A DNA stretch of 20,675 nt from IMG/VR virus record IMGVR_UViG_3300025401_000117, positions 1-20,675 of that record, one strand, 5' to 3'. Positions 1 through 5,462 of the stretch are shown in pieces. The notes under the pieces are model-generated. The model ran no database searches. It was not told the origin of the DNA and saw only the letters and a program-made list of their open reading frames with translations. The stretch comes from a virus. The translations under genes and the position numbers were made by a program. Numbering within the stretch: position 1 is the first letter of the stretch; each line of letters starts with the position of its first letter.

Positions 1-105
1 ATTTGTGATGGTTTTTACTTATCATGGATAGACATACAAGGTAGATATGAATTCATGGGTGAGGGAGCAAGCGAATGTGCTGGTGCAATCCGAGCAAGGA
101 AATAA
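1..105 (+). CDS. C-terminal fragment of a small phage protein (IRAR-tail family)
   Basis: The window opens inside this gene. Frame 1 is open from base 1 to a TAA at 103-105 and gives 34 residues ending in ECAGAIRARK. The next two genes end in related tails (AFAIRKRGKND and VAIRARGQE), so this is probably a third member of the same small family, whose fuller members carry an 'EREACA' segment before the tail. The stop overlaps the next start region as TAATAATG. Function is unknown. The 5' end lies outside the window. Confidence 0.6.
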   Translation: MCDGFYLSWIDIQGRYEFMGEGASECAGAIRARK

Positions 106-107
106 TA

Positions 108-287
108 ATGACTAAAGAAGAAATTGATTATTTTTTAATACAAGAACATTTTGTAAAACTTTGTAGATGGATAGCAGAACTAGAGCGTGAAGCGTGCGCA
201 AAGATTTGTGATAAATATGCGCTAGAAGATGAGAATTGGGCAGGCGGTTGTGCTTTTGCTATTCGTAAAAGGGGAAAAAATGACTAA
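108..287 (+). CDS. Small hypothetical protein with EREACAKICD motif (59 aa)
   Basis: The start at 108 (MTKEEIDYF) is chosen over an upstream in-frame ATG at 75 because it follows the previous stop by two bases and matches the MTKEE start of the next gene. The central ELEREACAKICDKY and the tail AFAIRKRG match the pattern of the following gene (EKEREACANLADE and VAIRARG), so the two are probably paralogues. The gene overlaps the next by 8 bases. No catalytic motif is visible. Proteins with 'EREACAKV' followed by 'AIRARG' are frequent in proteobacterial phages, but I know of no assigned function. Confidence 0.7.
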   Translation: MTKEEIDYFLIQEHFVKLCRWIAELEREACAKICDKYALEDENWAGGCAFAIRKRGKND

Positions 288-489
288 AGAAGAAATTTTA
301 AAGATAGCACAAGAATGCAATTTATTAGGAATGCGTCCACATCTTGATGGTATTTATTCTGAATCACTTGAAGCCTTTGCCAAACTTATTGCAGAAAAAG
401 AACGTGAGGCGTGTGCAAATTTGGCAGATGAAATTGATCCAACTTGGGAATCAGTTTCTGTCGCAATCCGAGCAAGGGGACAAGAATGA
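280..489 (+). CDS. Small hypothetical protein with EREACA and AIRARGQE motifs (69 aa)
   Basis: The start at 280 follows an AAAAGGGG purine run and overlaps the end of the preceding gene by 8 bases. The protein begins MTKEEILKIAQECN, carries IAEKEREACANLADE in the middle and ends in SVAIRARGQE. It is a paralogue in layout of the gene just upstream and probably of the truncated gene at the window edge, suggesting local tandem duplication. Its stop overlaps the next ATG (GAATGA). Function is unknown; it looks soluble and charged. Confidence 0.75.
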   Translation: MTKEEILKIAQECNLLGMRPHLDGIYSESLEAFAKLIAEKEREACANLADEIDPTWESVSVAIRARGQE

Positions 490-725
490 AGTTTAGAAAG
501 AAACCTGTGGTGATAGAAGCCACACAGTTTTGGATCAACAGTCTTGATGGATGGCCTCAAGGTGTCCACAAGGATAGTACAAGCCCAACAGGATATAGGA
601 TTGACACCCTTGAAGGAAGCCATGAGGTTACCGAAGGCGATTGGATTATTACTGGCGTGAAGGGCGAACATTATCCATGCAAGCCTGACATCTTTGAAAT
701 GACATATGAAAGGGTAGAAGAATGA
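486..725 (+). CDS. Conserved phage protein with GDWIITGVKGEHYPCKPDIF motif (79 aa)
   Basis: The protein starts MKFRKKPVVIEATQFW and carries TLEGSHEVTEGDWIITGVKG followed by EHYPCKPDIFEMTYE. This pairing of 'RKKPVVIEA' with 'GDWII.GVKGE.YPCKPDIF' is a widely conserved small phage family that I recognise by pattern, but its function is not established. The start at 486 overlaps the previous stop by four bases and follows GGGGACAAGA. The fold is probably a small beta-rich domain, inferred from the alternating hydrophobic pattern. It ends in an ATGA overlap with the next gene. Confidence 0.8.
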   Translation: MKFRKKPVVIEATQFWINSLDGWPQGVHKDSTSPTGYRIDTLEGSHEVTEGDWIITGVKGEHYPCKPDIFEMTYERVEE

Positions 726-1060
726 AAACCAAAGAAGAAATTTTGGCAGATCAAAAATTGTATTTATACACAGTAGTTAATATCACTCGCACATTGATTG
801 GACGAGGATACGATGCGGATAATGCAAAACTACTTGCATACCAATACGCCGATGCAATGATGAATGATGAAGAAAATGCAGGGCGCATTCTATTTGATCT
901 TCTCAATGACAAAATAGCATGGAAAGCGTATGAGGAAGTGCATTTCAGTCCTGATTTGATTTTAAGATGGGTGCGTGAAGGAGATTTTTATGTCAGTCGG
1001 ATTGATAAAGAACTTATGGAAAAGTTAAAAATCATTGTTGAAGGGCACAACAATGATTAA
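722..1060 (+). CDS. Hypothetical phage protein (112 aa)
   Basis: This gene starts in an ATGA overlap with the gene before it, which indicates translational coupling. The protein is mostly helical in appearance: MKTKEEILADQKLYL, a middle section rich in Ala and Asp (GYDADNAKLLAYQYADAMMND), then KELMEKLKIIVEGHNND. It lacks the DEAL, ETKDEP and EWVGLT modules found further along this cluster. No Cys pairs, transmembrane segment or enzyme motif are visible. It overlaps the start of the next gene by 8 bases. Function is unknown. Confidence 0.7.
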   Translation: MKTKEEILADQKLYLYTVVNITRTLIGRGYDADNAKLLAYQYADAMMNDEENAGRILFDLLNDKIAWKAYEEVHFSPDLILRWVREGDFYVSRIDKELMEKLKIIVEGHNND

Positions 1061-1454
1061 AGATGAAGCATTACAACTTGCATTGGATTCAATGAAAGAA
1101 ATCATACATTGGTATGCTGTTCGTGATAGAAATGATGTTTTTTTAAATTTTGTTGACCAGAATCCTGAAATACAAAAAATAATGAAATCCATTACCGCCA
1201 TTAAAGAAGCACTAGAAACAAAAGATGAGCCTGTGGGATGGATAGACAGTAAAGGATACATGATTTGTGCAAAGACAGATGAATCTTGCAGACCTCTCTA
1301 CACCACACCACAAACTAAAGAATGGGTAGGGTTAACTAAAGAAGATGCAGACAATATAGAGTGTTGGTTTAGGGAAGAAATAGAAAATGATCGCTTCTCT
1401 GTTGAAAACTTGATCGCTCATATAGAAGCTAAGCTGAAGGAGCGCAACACATGA
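1053..1454 (+). CDS. Three-module small phage protein: DEAL / ETKDEPVGW / EWVGLT (133 aa)
   Basis: This is the fullest example of the modular family in this cluster. Module 1 is MIKDEALQLALDSMKE, probably helical. Module 2 runs from AIKEALETKDEPVGWI to CRPLYTTPQ and matches the 'EPVAW....PLYT' motif common in phage hypothetical proteins. Module 3 is EWVGLTKEDADNIECW, ending HIEAKLKERNT. The start at 1053 is preferred to an in-frame ATG at 1035 because it matches the family N-terminus. The gene ends AAGGAG, eight bases, then ATGA, so its last codons are the ribosome binding site of the next gene. Biochemical function is unknown. Confidence 0.8.
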   Translation: MIKDEALQLALDSMKEIIHWYAVRDRNDVFLNFVDQNPEIQKIMKSITAIKEALETKDEPVGWIDSKGYMICAKTDESCRPLYTTPQTKEWVGLTKEDADNIECWFREEIENDRFSVENLIAHIEAKLKERNT

Positions 1455-1660
1455 CACTCACACCTGAACAAGAAAATCAAATGCTTGAGGAATATTATTG
1501 TAACCACTGGTCAAAATTGATTGGTGGCATACGAGTTGAGGATGACACTGTGATTATCAAGGTTAAAGGTGGCAACGATGAAGCACGTTGCTTGTGCAAC
1601 GAACTAATTCACGAAATGGAAATGCGTAAGGAGGCATATGGAAATTTATACTCGCATTAG
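1451..1660 (+). CDS. Hypothetical phage protein (69 aa)
   Basis: The gene starts in an ATGA overlap, with the AAGGAG inside the previous gene's KLKER codons as its ribosome binding site. The protein begins MTLTPEQENQMLEEYY, has a short beta-like stretch (GGIRVEDDTVIIKVKGG) and then a helical stretch with two cysteines (DEARCLCNELIHEMEMRKE). It does not carry the modules of its neighbours. Its last 23 bases overlap the next small gene, whose AAGGAGG lies inside this frame. Function is unknown. Confidence 0.7.
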   Translation: MTLTPEQENQMLEEYYCNHWSKLIGGIRVEDDTVIIKVKGGNDEARCLCNELIHEMEMRKEAYGNLYSH

Positions 1661-1769
1661 CCAAAGTGCCGTTTTTGTGTGGCCCGCACTAGCGTTTAGT
1701 ATTGAGGGTGACTTTTGGATTGAACTTGCATGGCTTGGTCTTGCCGTAGGATTGTCTTATGAATCTTAA
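1638..1769 (+). CDS. Tiny membrane protein (43 aa)
   Basis: A 43-codon frame begins at an ATG three bases after a strong AAGGAGG. It reads MEIYTRISQSAVFVWPALAF, then SIEGDFWIELAWLGLAVGLSYES. Residues 10-20 and 28-41 are hydrophobic, compatible with two short or one bent membrane segment. It fills space left by larger neighbours, overlapping the previous gene by 23 bases and the next by 11, and that packing is the main reason to call it real. Function is unknown; small membrane proteins in phage early regions often act on host processes, but nothing here shows that. Confidence 0.55.
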   Translation: MEIYTRISQSAVFVWPALAFSIEGDFWIELAWLGLAVGLSYES

Positions 1770-1920
1770 TCAAGGGAAAGTTGCTGGTGGTTTGGTTGAT
1801 GAATTGCTTGAAGTAATTTATCGCTATGAAGAATCACTATACATGGCAACCGTCATTGGTTGCTTGGAACTTGTTAAGCAACAGGTAATTAACGAAGCAG
1901 TGGAGGATGATGATGAATGA
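1759..1920 (+). CDS. Small acidic helical protein (53 aa)
   Basis: A 53-codon frame starts at ATG 1759, inside the last codons of the preceding gene, and ends at TGA 1918-1920. The sequence MNLNQGKVAGGLVDELLEVIYRYEESLYMATVIGCLELVKQQ... is strongly helical, with an acidic end (EAVEDDDE). The GGAGG within the GTG GAG GAT codons near the 3' end serves as ribosome binding site for the next gene. This packing and the clean open frame support it despite its length. Function is unknown. Confidence 0.55.
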   Translation: MNLNQGKVAGGLVDELLEVIYRYEESLYMATVIGCLELVKQQVINEAVEDDDE

Positions 1921-2179
1921 TATTAAATATTTATTTTTGGGTATTGCAACTGCATTTTTTATTGTAATTACTAAAGCAATTGTTCAAACTCTTGCTGAAA
2001 GATGGTCTAAAAAAGAATGGGTAGGACTGACTGATGAGGACATGAATAATGCTTTAGATTATTGGTCTGACAAATCTCGAAGTGCTTATGGTGGTGCTCA
2101 TGCAGCAAATGGTGAATATGTAGACATGATTGAAACATGGCGGTACATAGAAACCAAGTTAAAGGAGCGCAACACATGA
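1913..2179 (+). CDS. Membrane-anchored EWVGLT-module protein (88 aa)
   Basis: Three ATGs in a row occur at 1907, 1910 and 1913. The last is chosen because it lies six bases from GGAGG. Residues about 5-25 (KYLFLGIATAFFIVITKAIV) form a single transmembrane segment, then comes KKEWVGLTDEDMNNALDYW and the tail WRYIETKLKERNT. The protein is therefore the shared C-terminal module joined to a membrane anchor instead of the DEAL/ETKDEP modules. The 3' end again provides AAGGAG and ATGA for the next gene. Function is unknown; the anchor suggests this copy acts at the inner membrane. Confidence 0.75.
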   Translation: MNDIKYLFLGIATAFFIVITKAIVQTLAERWSKKEWVGLTDEDMNNALDYWSDKSRSAYGGAHAANGEYVDMIETWRYIETKLKERNT

Positions 2180-2394
2180 GGTTTTGGTTATATGTTATTA
2201 AAGCAGTTTGGCGTACTGTTAGAGGGCGATGGTATGTCTGGCGTGATGTACCGACAGATGTTGTGAGAAAAATTGCATCACTTTGGTACTTTGAGCGAAA
2301 AAATGAGAAAAATGAATTGGTGTATGAAGCGTATAAAGAATATCAACTTAGAAAGTTAAAAGGGAAAAAACATGAATCCATTACCAAGGTATAA
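2176..2394 (+). CDS. Small basic, Trp-rich protein (72 aa)
   Basis: The gene starts in the ATGA after the KLKERNT tail of the previous gene. The protein is basic and aromatic (MRFWLYVIKAVWRTVRGRWYVWRDV) with a lysine-rich end (KLKGKKHESITKV). The first 15 residues could insert peripherally into a membrane, but the many Arg and Trp residues argue against a normal transmembrane helix. An AAAGGG in the last codons precedes the next start, with a 23-base gene overlap. Function is unknown. Confidence 0.65.
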   Translation: MRFWLYVIKAVWRTVRGRWYVWRDVPTDVVRKIASLWYFERKNEKNELVYEAYKEYQLRKLKGKKHESITKV

Positions 2395-2704
2395 CGAAAA
2401 AGGTGAACTAGACACTAGGTTAAGAGTAGACCCAGTAACTGGTGATGTAGGCATAGGAACACCAAAAGAAAAAAAATACATGACTAAAGACGAAGCATTA
2501 CAACAAGCACTAGATGCGCTGACTGATTTTGATTACGACAAACGCATGAGTGCTATTGAATCCATCAAAGAAGCACTAGAAACAAAAGATAGACCCGTGC
2601 AAGTGTCTCCTCTTGAGTTTGTTGAAATTGTTTATGAGAAAGAACACTTAATTGGTAGACCAATAGTTTGGGCGCAATGGCCTAACAAGGAAAAGAACAC
2701 ATGA
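2372..2704 (+). CDS. DEAL / ETKD module protein with extra N-terminal segment (110 aa)
   Basis: The start at 2372 is taken because AAAGGG sits seven bases upstream. An internal ATG at 2480 would give only the modular part. The N-terminal segment of about 36 residues (NPLPRYNEKGELDTRLRVDP...) is not found in the relatives. It is followed by MTKDEALQQALDAL and SIKEALETKDRPVQV. The EWVGLT module is missing, yet the protein still ends in KEKNT, so only the terminal cassette has been kept. It ends ACACATGA, overlapping the next gene by four bases. Function is unknown. Confidence 0.7.
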   Translation: MNPLPRYNEKGELDTRLRVDPVTGDVGIGTPKEKKYMTKDEALQQALDALTDFDYDKRMSAIESIKEALETKDRPVQVSPLEFVEIVYEKEHLIGRPIVWAQWPNKEKNT

Positions 2705-3072
2705 CTAAAGACGAAGCATTACGCCTTGCATTAGAGGCGTTAGAAAATTCTTGGACAGAACCTAATAATGAGCAATATGAAATTGAAAAAAATGCCATCA
2801 CCGCCATTAAAGAAGCACTAGAAACCAAAGATGAGCCTTTTGAATATTGGAACGCAGTAGGTTGGTTTGGCTATGACACGGGCTTGCGACTTTGGTTTGA
2901 AACAGACAAAAATGATGATGGCGCTATCCCGCTGTACAAAGACCAACAACAACGCACATGGGTATGGCTTACAGATAAAGAAGTAGATGAGTGCTTGCAA
3001 GGTTTGCCAACACAGACCATTGATGTGTATGCAAGACGCATTGAAATTAAGATTAAGGACAAGAACACATGA
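2701..3072 (+). CDS. Three-module small phage protein (123 aa)
   Basis: The module order is MTKDEALRLALEALENSW, then AITAIKEALETKDEPFEYW with a PLYKDQQQ strand, then TWVWLTDKEVDECLQGL ending RRIEIKIKDKNT. It therefore has the same three-part layout as the gene at 1053-1454, but with diverged module 2 and module 3. The DNA around AAAGAAGCACTAGAAAC is almost identical to the copies near 1203 and 2566, pointing to recent duplication or recombination within the cluster. It starts in ATGA and ends in ATGA. Function is unknown. Confidence 0.8.
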   Translation: MTKDEALRLALEALENSWTEPNNEQYEIEKNAITAIKEALETKDEPFEYWNAVGWFGYDTGLRLWFETDKNDDGAIPLYKDQQQRTWVWLTDKEVDECLQGLPTQTIDVYARRIEIKIKDKNT

Positions 3073-3431
3073 CTGACGAAGAAATACACAACGTTTATTT
3101 GCACATGAGTGGCAAAGCAGAGGGATTGGTTGAAGCGACTGGCACGGCTGACTTTCCTGTATTGTTTGCTAGAGCAATCCTTGAGTACGAAGGAATGACA
3201 AAAGATGTGCAAAACATGGCCTCTAAATCTACCTATAAAGAACAACTAGAAACAAAAGATGAGCCTGTGGCGTGGGAACAGTTCCATGAACACATGGCGG
3301 GGCCAAATTATGTTGCACCACAAAGCACATGGGTAGGACTGAAAGATGACGATGAAATTCCTTGGGATGGGGTCGATGCCAAGTCTTTTGCCAGAGCCAT
3401 TGAAGCCAAGCTAAAGGAGAAGAACACATGA
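3069..3431 (+). CDS. ETKDEPVAW / WVGL module protein with a different N-terminus (120 aa)
   Basis: The first 55 residues (MTDEEIHNVYLHMSGKAEGL...) are not the DEAL module. From there it joins the family: YKEQLETKDEPVAWEQF, VAPQSTWVGLKDDDEIPWDG, and the tail ARAIEAKLKEKNT. The switch from unrelated to related sequence falls at the ETKDEP boundary, consistent with exchange of whole modules. It starts and ends in ATGA overlaps, and AAGGAG within its KLKEK codons serves the next gene. Function is unknown. Confidence 0.78.
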   Translation: MTDEEIHNVYLHMSGKAEGLVEATGTADFPVLFARAILEYEGMTKDVQNMASKSTYKEQLETKDEPVAWEQFHEHMAGPNYVAPQSTWVGLKDDDEIPWDGVDAKSFARAIEAKLKEKNT

Positions 3432-3679
3432 GACTAACACGAACTTTCAACGCAGGGTACGACAACTTGTATCTCAACAAGGATGATGTTGACCGATTGC
3501 TCAAGGGGCAGATGATTAAAGAATCCTCATTGATTGTTCAAATGGAAAAGCCTGAGCGTGAATGGGTTGGATTAACACAAGCGGAACTTATTCAATGCGG
3601 GGTGTTGCCATTTGGAATGTCATACGAACTATGTCAAGCCATTGAAGCCAAGCTGAAGGAAAAGAACAATGCCACTTAA
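3428..3679 (+). CDS. EWVGLT-module protein (83 aa)
   Basis: An unrelated N-terminal half (MRLTRTFNAGYDNLYLNKDDVDRLLKGQMI) is joined to the C-terminal module REWVGLTQAELIQCGVLPFG and the tail AIEAKLKEKNNAT. The tail differs slightly from the others: the stop falls two codons later, so the overlap with the next gene is 11 bases and not the usual four. The spacing between AAGGAA in the tail and the next ATG is kept. Function is unknown. Confidence 0.75.
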   Translation: MRLTRTFNAGYDNLYLNKDDVDRLLKGQMIKESSLIVQMEKPEREWVGLTQAELIQCGVLPFGMSYELCQAIEAKLKEKNNAT

Positions 3680-3899
3680 ACCACACCCAACAGACCACGA
3701 CAAGATGGTTTATGTATCTCGCAAGTATGACTTGCCTAAGCGTGAATGGGTAGGACTGACTGAAGATGAGATTCATGAGTGTTTTGAGGAATGTTGCAAC
3801 CTTAAAGTTGTTGACCCGAAAGGCGGTGTTAGAGGAAGCGTAAACATTTTTGATGTGGGTATGGCAATTGAAGCCAAGCTGAAGGAGAAGAACACATGA
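3669..3899 (+). CDS. EWVGLT-module protein (76 aa)
   Basis: A short N-terminus (MPLKPHPTDHDKMVYVSRKYDLPK) leads into REWVGLTEDEIHECFEECCNL and the tail GMAIEAKLKEKNT. The EWVGLTEDEI DNA is nearly identical to that of the gene at 4204, while the flanks differ. Two adjacent cysteines (ECCN) have no partner that would suggest a metal site. It overlaps both neighbours, with ATGA at the 3' end. Function is unknown. Confidence 0.75.
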   Translation: MPLKPHPTDHDKMVYVSRKYDLPKREWVGLTEDEIHECFEECCNLKVVDPKGGVRGSVNIFDVGMAIEAKLKEKNT

Positions 3900-4207
3900 G
3901 CTTAAGAATCGAAGAAATAATTTACTCAATACTTGTTGTCATCGTTATGTGTTTTCTAGCATGGGCTATGGTATATGGGTTGTGGTTAGGTTTTGTCCCA
4001 AGCAATGAGGCGATTGCAAAAGACCACGCCATGCAAGTTATACAAACATTTGATAACTGTAAGGTATATAGGTTTTATGACAGGGAGTATCACTACATCA
4101 CAAAATGCGGTGACAAGGTAACAACGCAGAAGAACTGGGATGAGAATTGCGGTAAGGCTTGTACACGACACAGAACAGAAGACATTACAACGGAGGGAAA
4201 CCAATGA
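3896..4207 (+). CDS. Single-pass membrane protein with periplasmic Cys pattern (103 aa)
   Basis: A hydrophobic segment at residues about 8-32 (IYSILVVIVMCFLAWAMVYGLWLGF) is followed by a 70-residue polar domain with four cysteines (DNCKVYRFYD, TKCGDKV, ENCGKACTR). This is a typical anchor plus exported domain, with possible disulfides if the C-terminus is periplasmic. 'NCKVYRFYD....Y.T.C' resembles small phage membrane proteins with the pattern 'GCTVYRFYD.G..HYFV.C', but their role is not known to me. The gene starts in the ATGA after the KLKEKNT cassette, so it too is coupled to it. An imperfect GAGGG precedes the next start. Confidence 0.7.
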   Translation: MSLRIEEIIYSILVVIVMCFLAWAMVYGLWLGFVPSNEAIAKDHAMQVIQTFDNCKVYRFYDREYHYITKCGDKVTTQKNWDENCGKACTRHRTEDITTEGNQ

Positions 4208-4419
4208 CTGAAGAAGATGAAGAATTTGAACGTATTGTAAAGAAACGACAATACTTAATTGATTACATTCTAGAACCTCCATTGGTTTCTAAACAAAAAG
4301 AATGGGTAGGACTGACAGAAGATGAAATCAAAGAATGCTTTGCCATAACTCCTGATCAGTTTTTGCCGTGGCAAATCTACAAAAGAATTGAAATTAAGCT
4401 GAAGGAGCGCAACACATGA
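4204..4419 (+). CDS. EWVGLT-module protein (71 aa)
   Basis: The start at 4204 overlaps the previous stop by four bases, and GGAGGG lies six bases upstream. It begins MTEEDEEFERIVKKRQYLID, then QKEWVGLTEDEIKECFAITP and the tail RIEIKLKERNT. This is the last member of the EWVGLT set in the cluster. The 3' end again carries AAGGAG, eight bases, ATGA. Function is unknown. Confidence 0.77.
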   Translation: MTEEDEEFERIVKKRQYLIDYILEPPLVSKQKEWVGLTEDEIKECFAITPDQFLPWQIYKRIEIKLKERNT

Positions 4420-4667
4420 AAAAGTGGTACGGGTTTGACGATTGCGTCATTGGCACCGCTAGTATTTGGCGAGACCAAATTACTGTTGAAGTATTGGTTT
4501 ACAGTGGCGATAAGATGATTGATCTTTTAATGACGCGAGATGACATGGACGAAGAAGATGCTCATGAATTTCTTGAGTTTAATGTGATAGGTGCATACAT
4601 CGGTATTGATACACCGGTGATTTGTTTTGATGATCCAGAATGGAACGAAAGAGACTATGAAAATTAA
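4416..4667 (+). CDS. Hypothetical acidic phage protein (83 aa)
   Basis: The gene starts in the ATGA after the KLKERNT cassette. The sequence MKKWYGFDDCVIGTASIWRD, VEVLVYSGDKMIDLLM, then a long acidic end (TRDDMDEEDAHEFLEF ... CFDDPEWNERDYEN) suggests a small alpha/beta protein. None of the repeated modules is present. It overlaps the ParB-like gene by 11 bases. The acidic, DNA-like surface could mean a nucleic-acid mimic, but nothing proves that. Confidence 0.7.
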   Translation: MKKWYGFDDCVIGTASIWRDQITVEVLVYSGDKMIDLLMTRDDMDEEDAHEFLEFNVIGAYIGIDTPVICFDDPEWNERDYEN

Positions 4668-5433
4668 TTTAGCAAAAATAAGAATTGATGGAGATACACA
4701 ATCCAGAGAGTCGCTCAAAGAGGCAACAGTATTGGATTACACCGAAAAGCTCATGGAGGGCGAAACATTTAAACCCGTTAAAGTCTTTTATGATGGCAAA
4801 GACTGGTGGCTTGCAGATGGATTCCATAGATACTTTGCTCACAAAAGAGCAAAGATTGATGCAATAAATGCCGACATCGTTAATGGTACAAAACGCGATG
4901 CATGGGAGTATTCCCTGGGCGCAAATCACGATCACGGCCTACCAAGATCAAACGAAGACAAGCGCAGAAGTATTGCTAGAGCACTCGCTGACGTAGAGTT
5001 GAGCATGCTGTCAAATAAAGATTTGGCAAAAATATGCAAAGTATCAGACATGACAATTGGTCGATACAAAAAAGAACTAGAGCTAAAGAAAACACAGAAG
5101 ACCACTCAGAAGCCAAAAGCAGAGATCACACCGGAGCCAGCGGATGAATATGTTGCTGATGAAGTAAACGAGCTCATAACAGAAAACAAAGCACTGCTTG
5201 CGGAGAATACAAAACTCAGAGACAAAATTGCAATTGGCCAGTACGACATAGAGGGCGAAGAGAAAATAACCCTCGAAGAAACAATGGAATCGTTGCGTGC
5301 TGAAAATTCTCGCTTACAATCTTTATTAGAAGCCATGACTATCAGTAGAAATGACTTCCAACAAAAGGCCGCAGACGCTATCAATCAAGTGAAATACTGG
5401 AAACGCAGAGCGGAAAAACTAGAGAAAAAGTGA
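4657..5433 (+). CDS. ParB-like N-terminal domain protein with HTH and coiled coil (258 aa)
   Basis: Start 4657 (MKINLAKIRI) is preferred over in-frame ATGs at 4627 and 4630 because ParB domains usually begin with this strand and GAAAGAGA lies just upstream. Residues 1-90 look like a ParB/Srx-type domain: EKLMEGETFKPVKVF, then ADGFHRYFAHKRA at 53-65, matching the DGxHRxxA box. Residues about 117-140 (LSNKDLAKICKVSDMTIGRYKKE) form a helix-turn-helix. Residues 165-258 are heptad-rich, probably a dimerising coiled coil. In phages such proteins are variously called ParB-like nucleases or regulators. It lies just upstream of the replication genes. DNA binding is likely; CTPase or nuclease activity is not shown by the sequence. 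Confidence 0.8.
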   Translation: MKINLAKIRIDGDTQSRESLKEATVLDYTEKLMEGETFKPVKVFYDGKDWWLADGFHRYFAHKRAKIDAINADIVNGTKRDAWEYSLGANHDHGLPRSNEDKRRSIARALADVELSMLSNKDLAKICKVSDMTIGRYKKELELKKTQKTTQKPKAEITPEPADEYVADEVNELITENKALLAENTKLRDKIAIGQYDIEGEEKITLEETMESLRAENSRLQSLLEAMTISRNDFQQKAADAINQVKYWKRRAEKLEKK

Positions 5434-5462
5434 AGTTGGGCACTATCCCATCAGGAGTTTAA

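Noticed and set aside
2028-2070. CTGATGA at 2032 as a fifth hammerhead
   Set aside because: It lies in EWVGLTDED coding sequence, with no stem II, no GAAA and no matching stem I nearby. Other CTGATGA/TCATCAG hits (14950, 16857) fail in the same way.
4657-5433. ParB-like protein plus palindromes as a plasmid-style partition system
   Set aside because: There is no ParA ATPase in the window, the palindromes do not resemble canonical parS, and none lies next to this gene. Kept only as one hypothesis for the palindromes.
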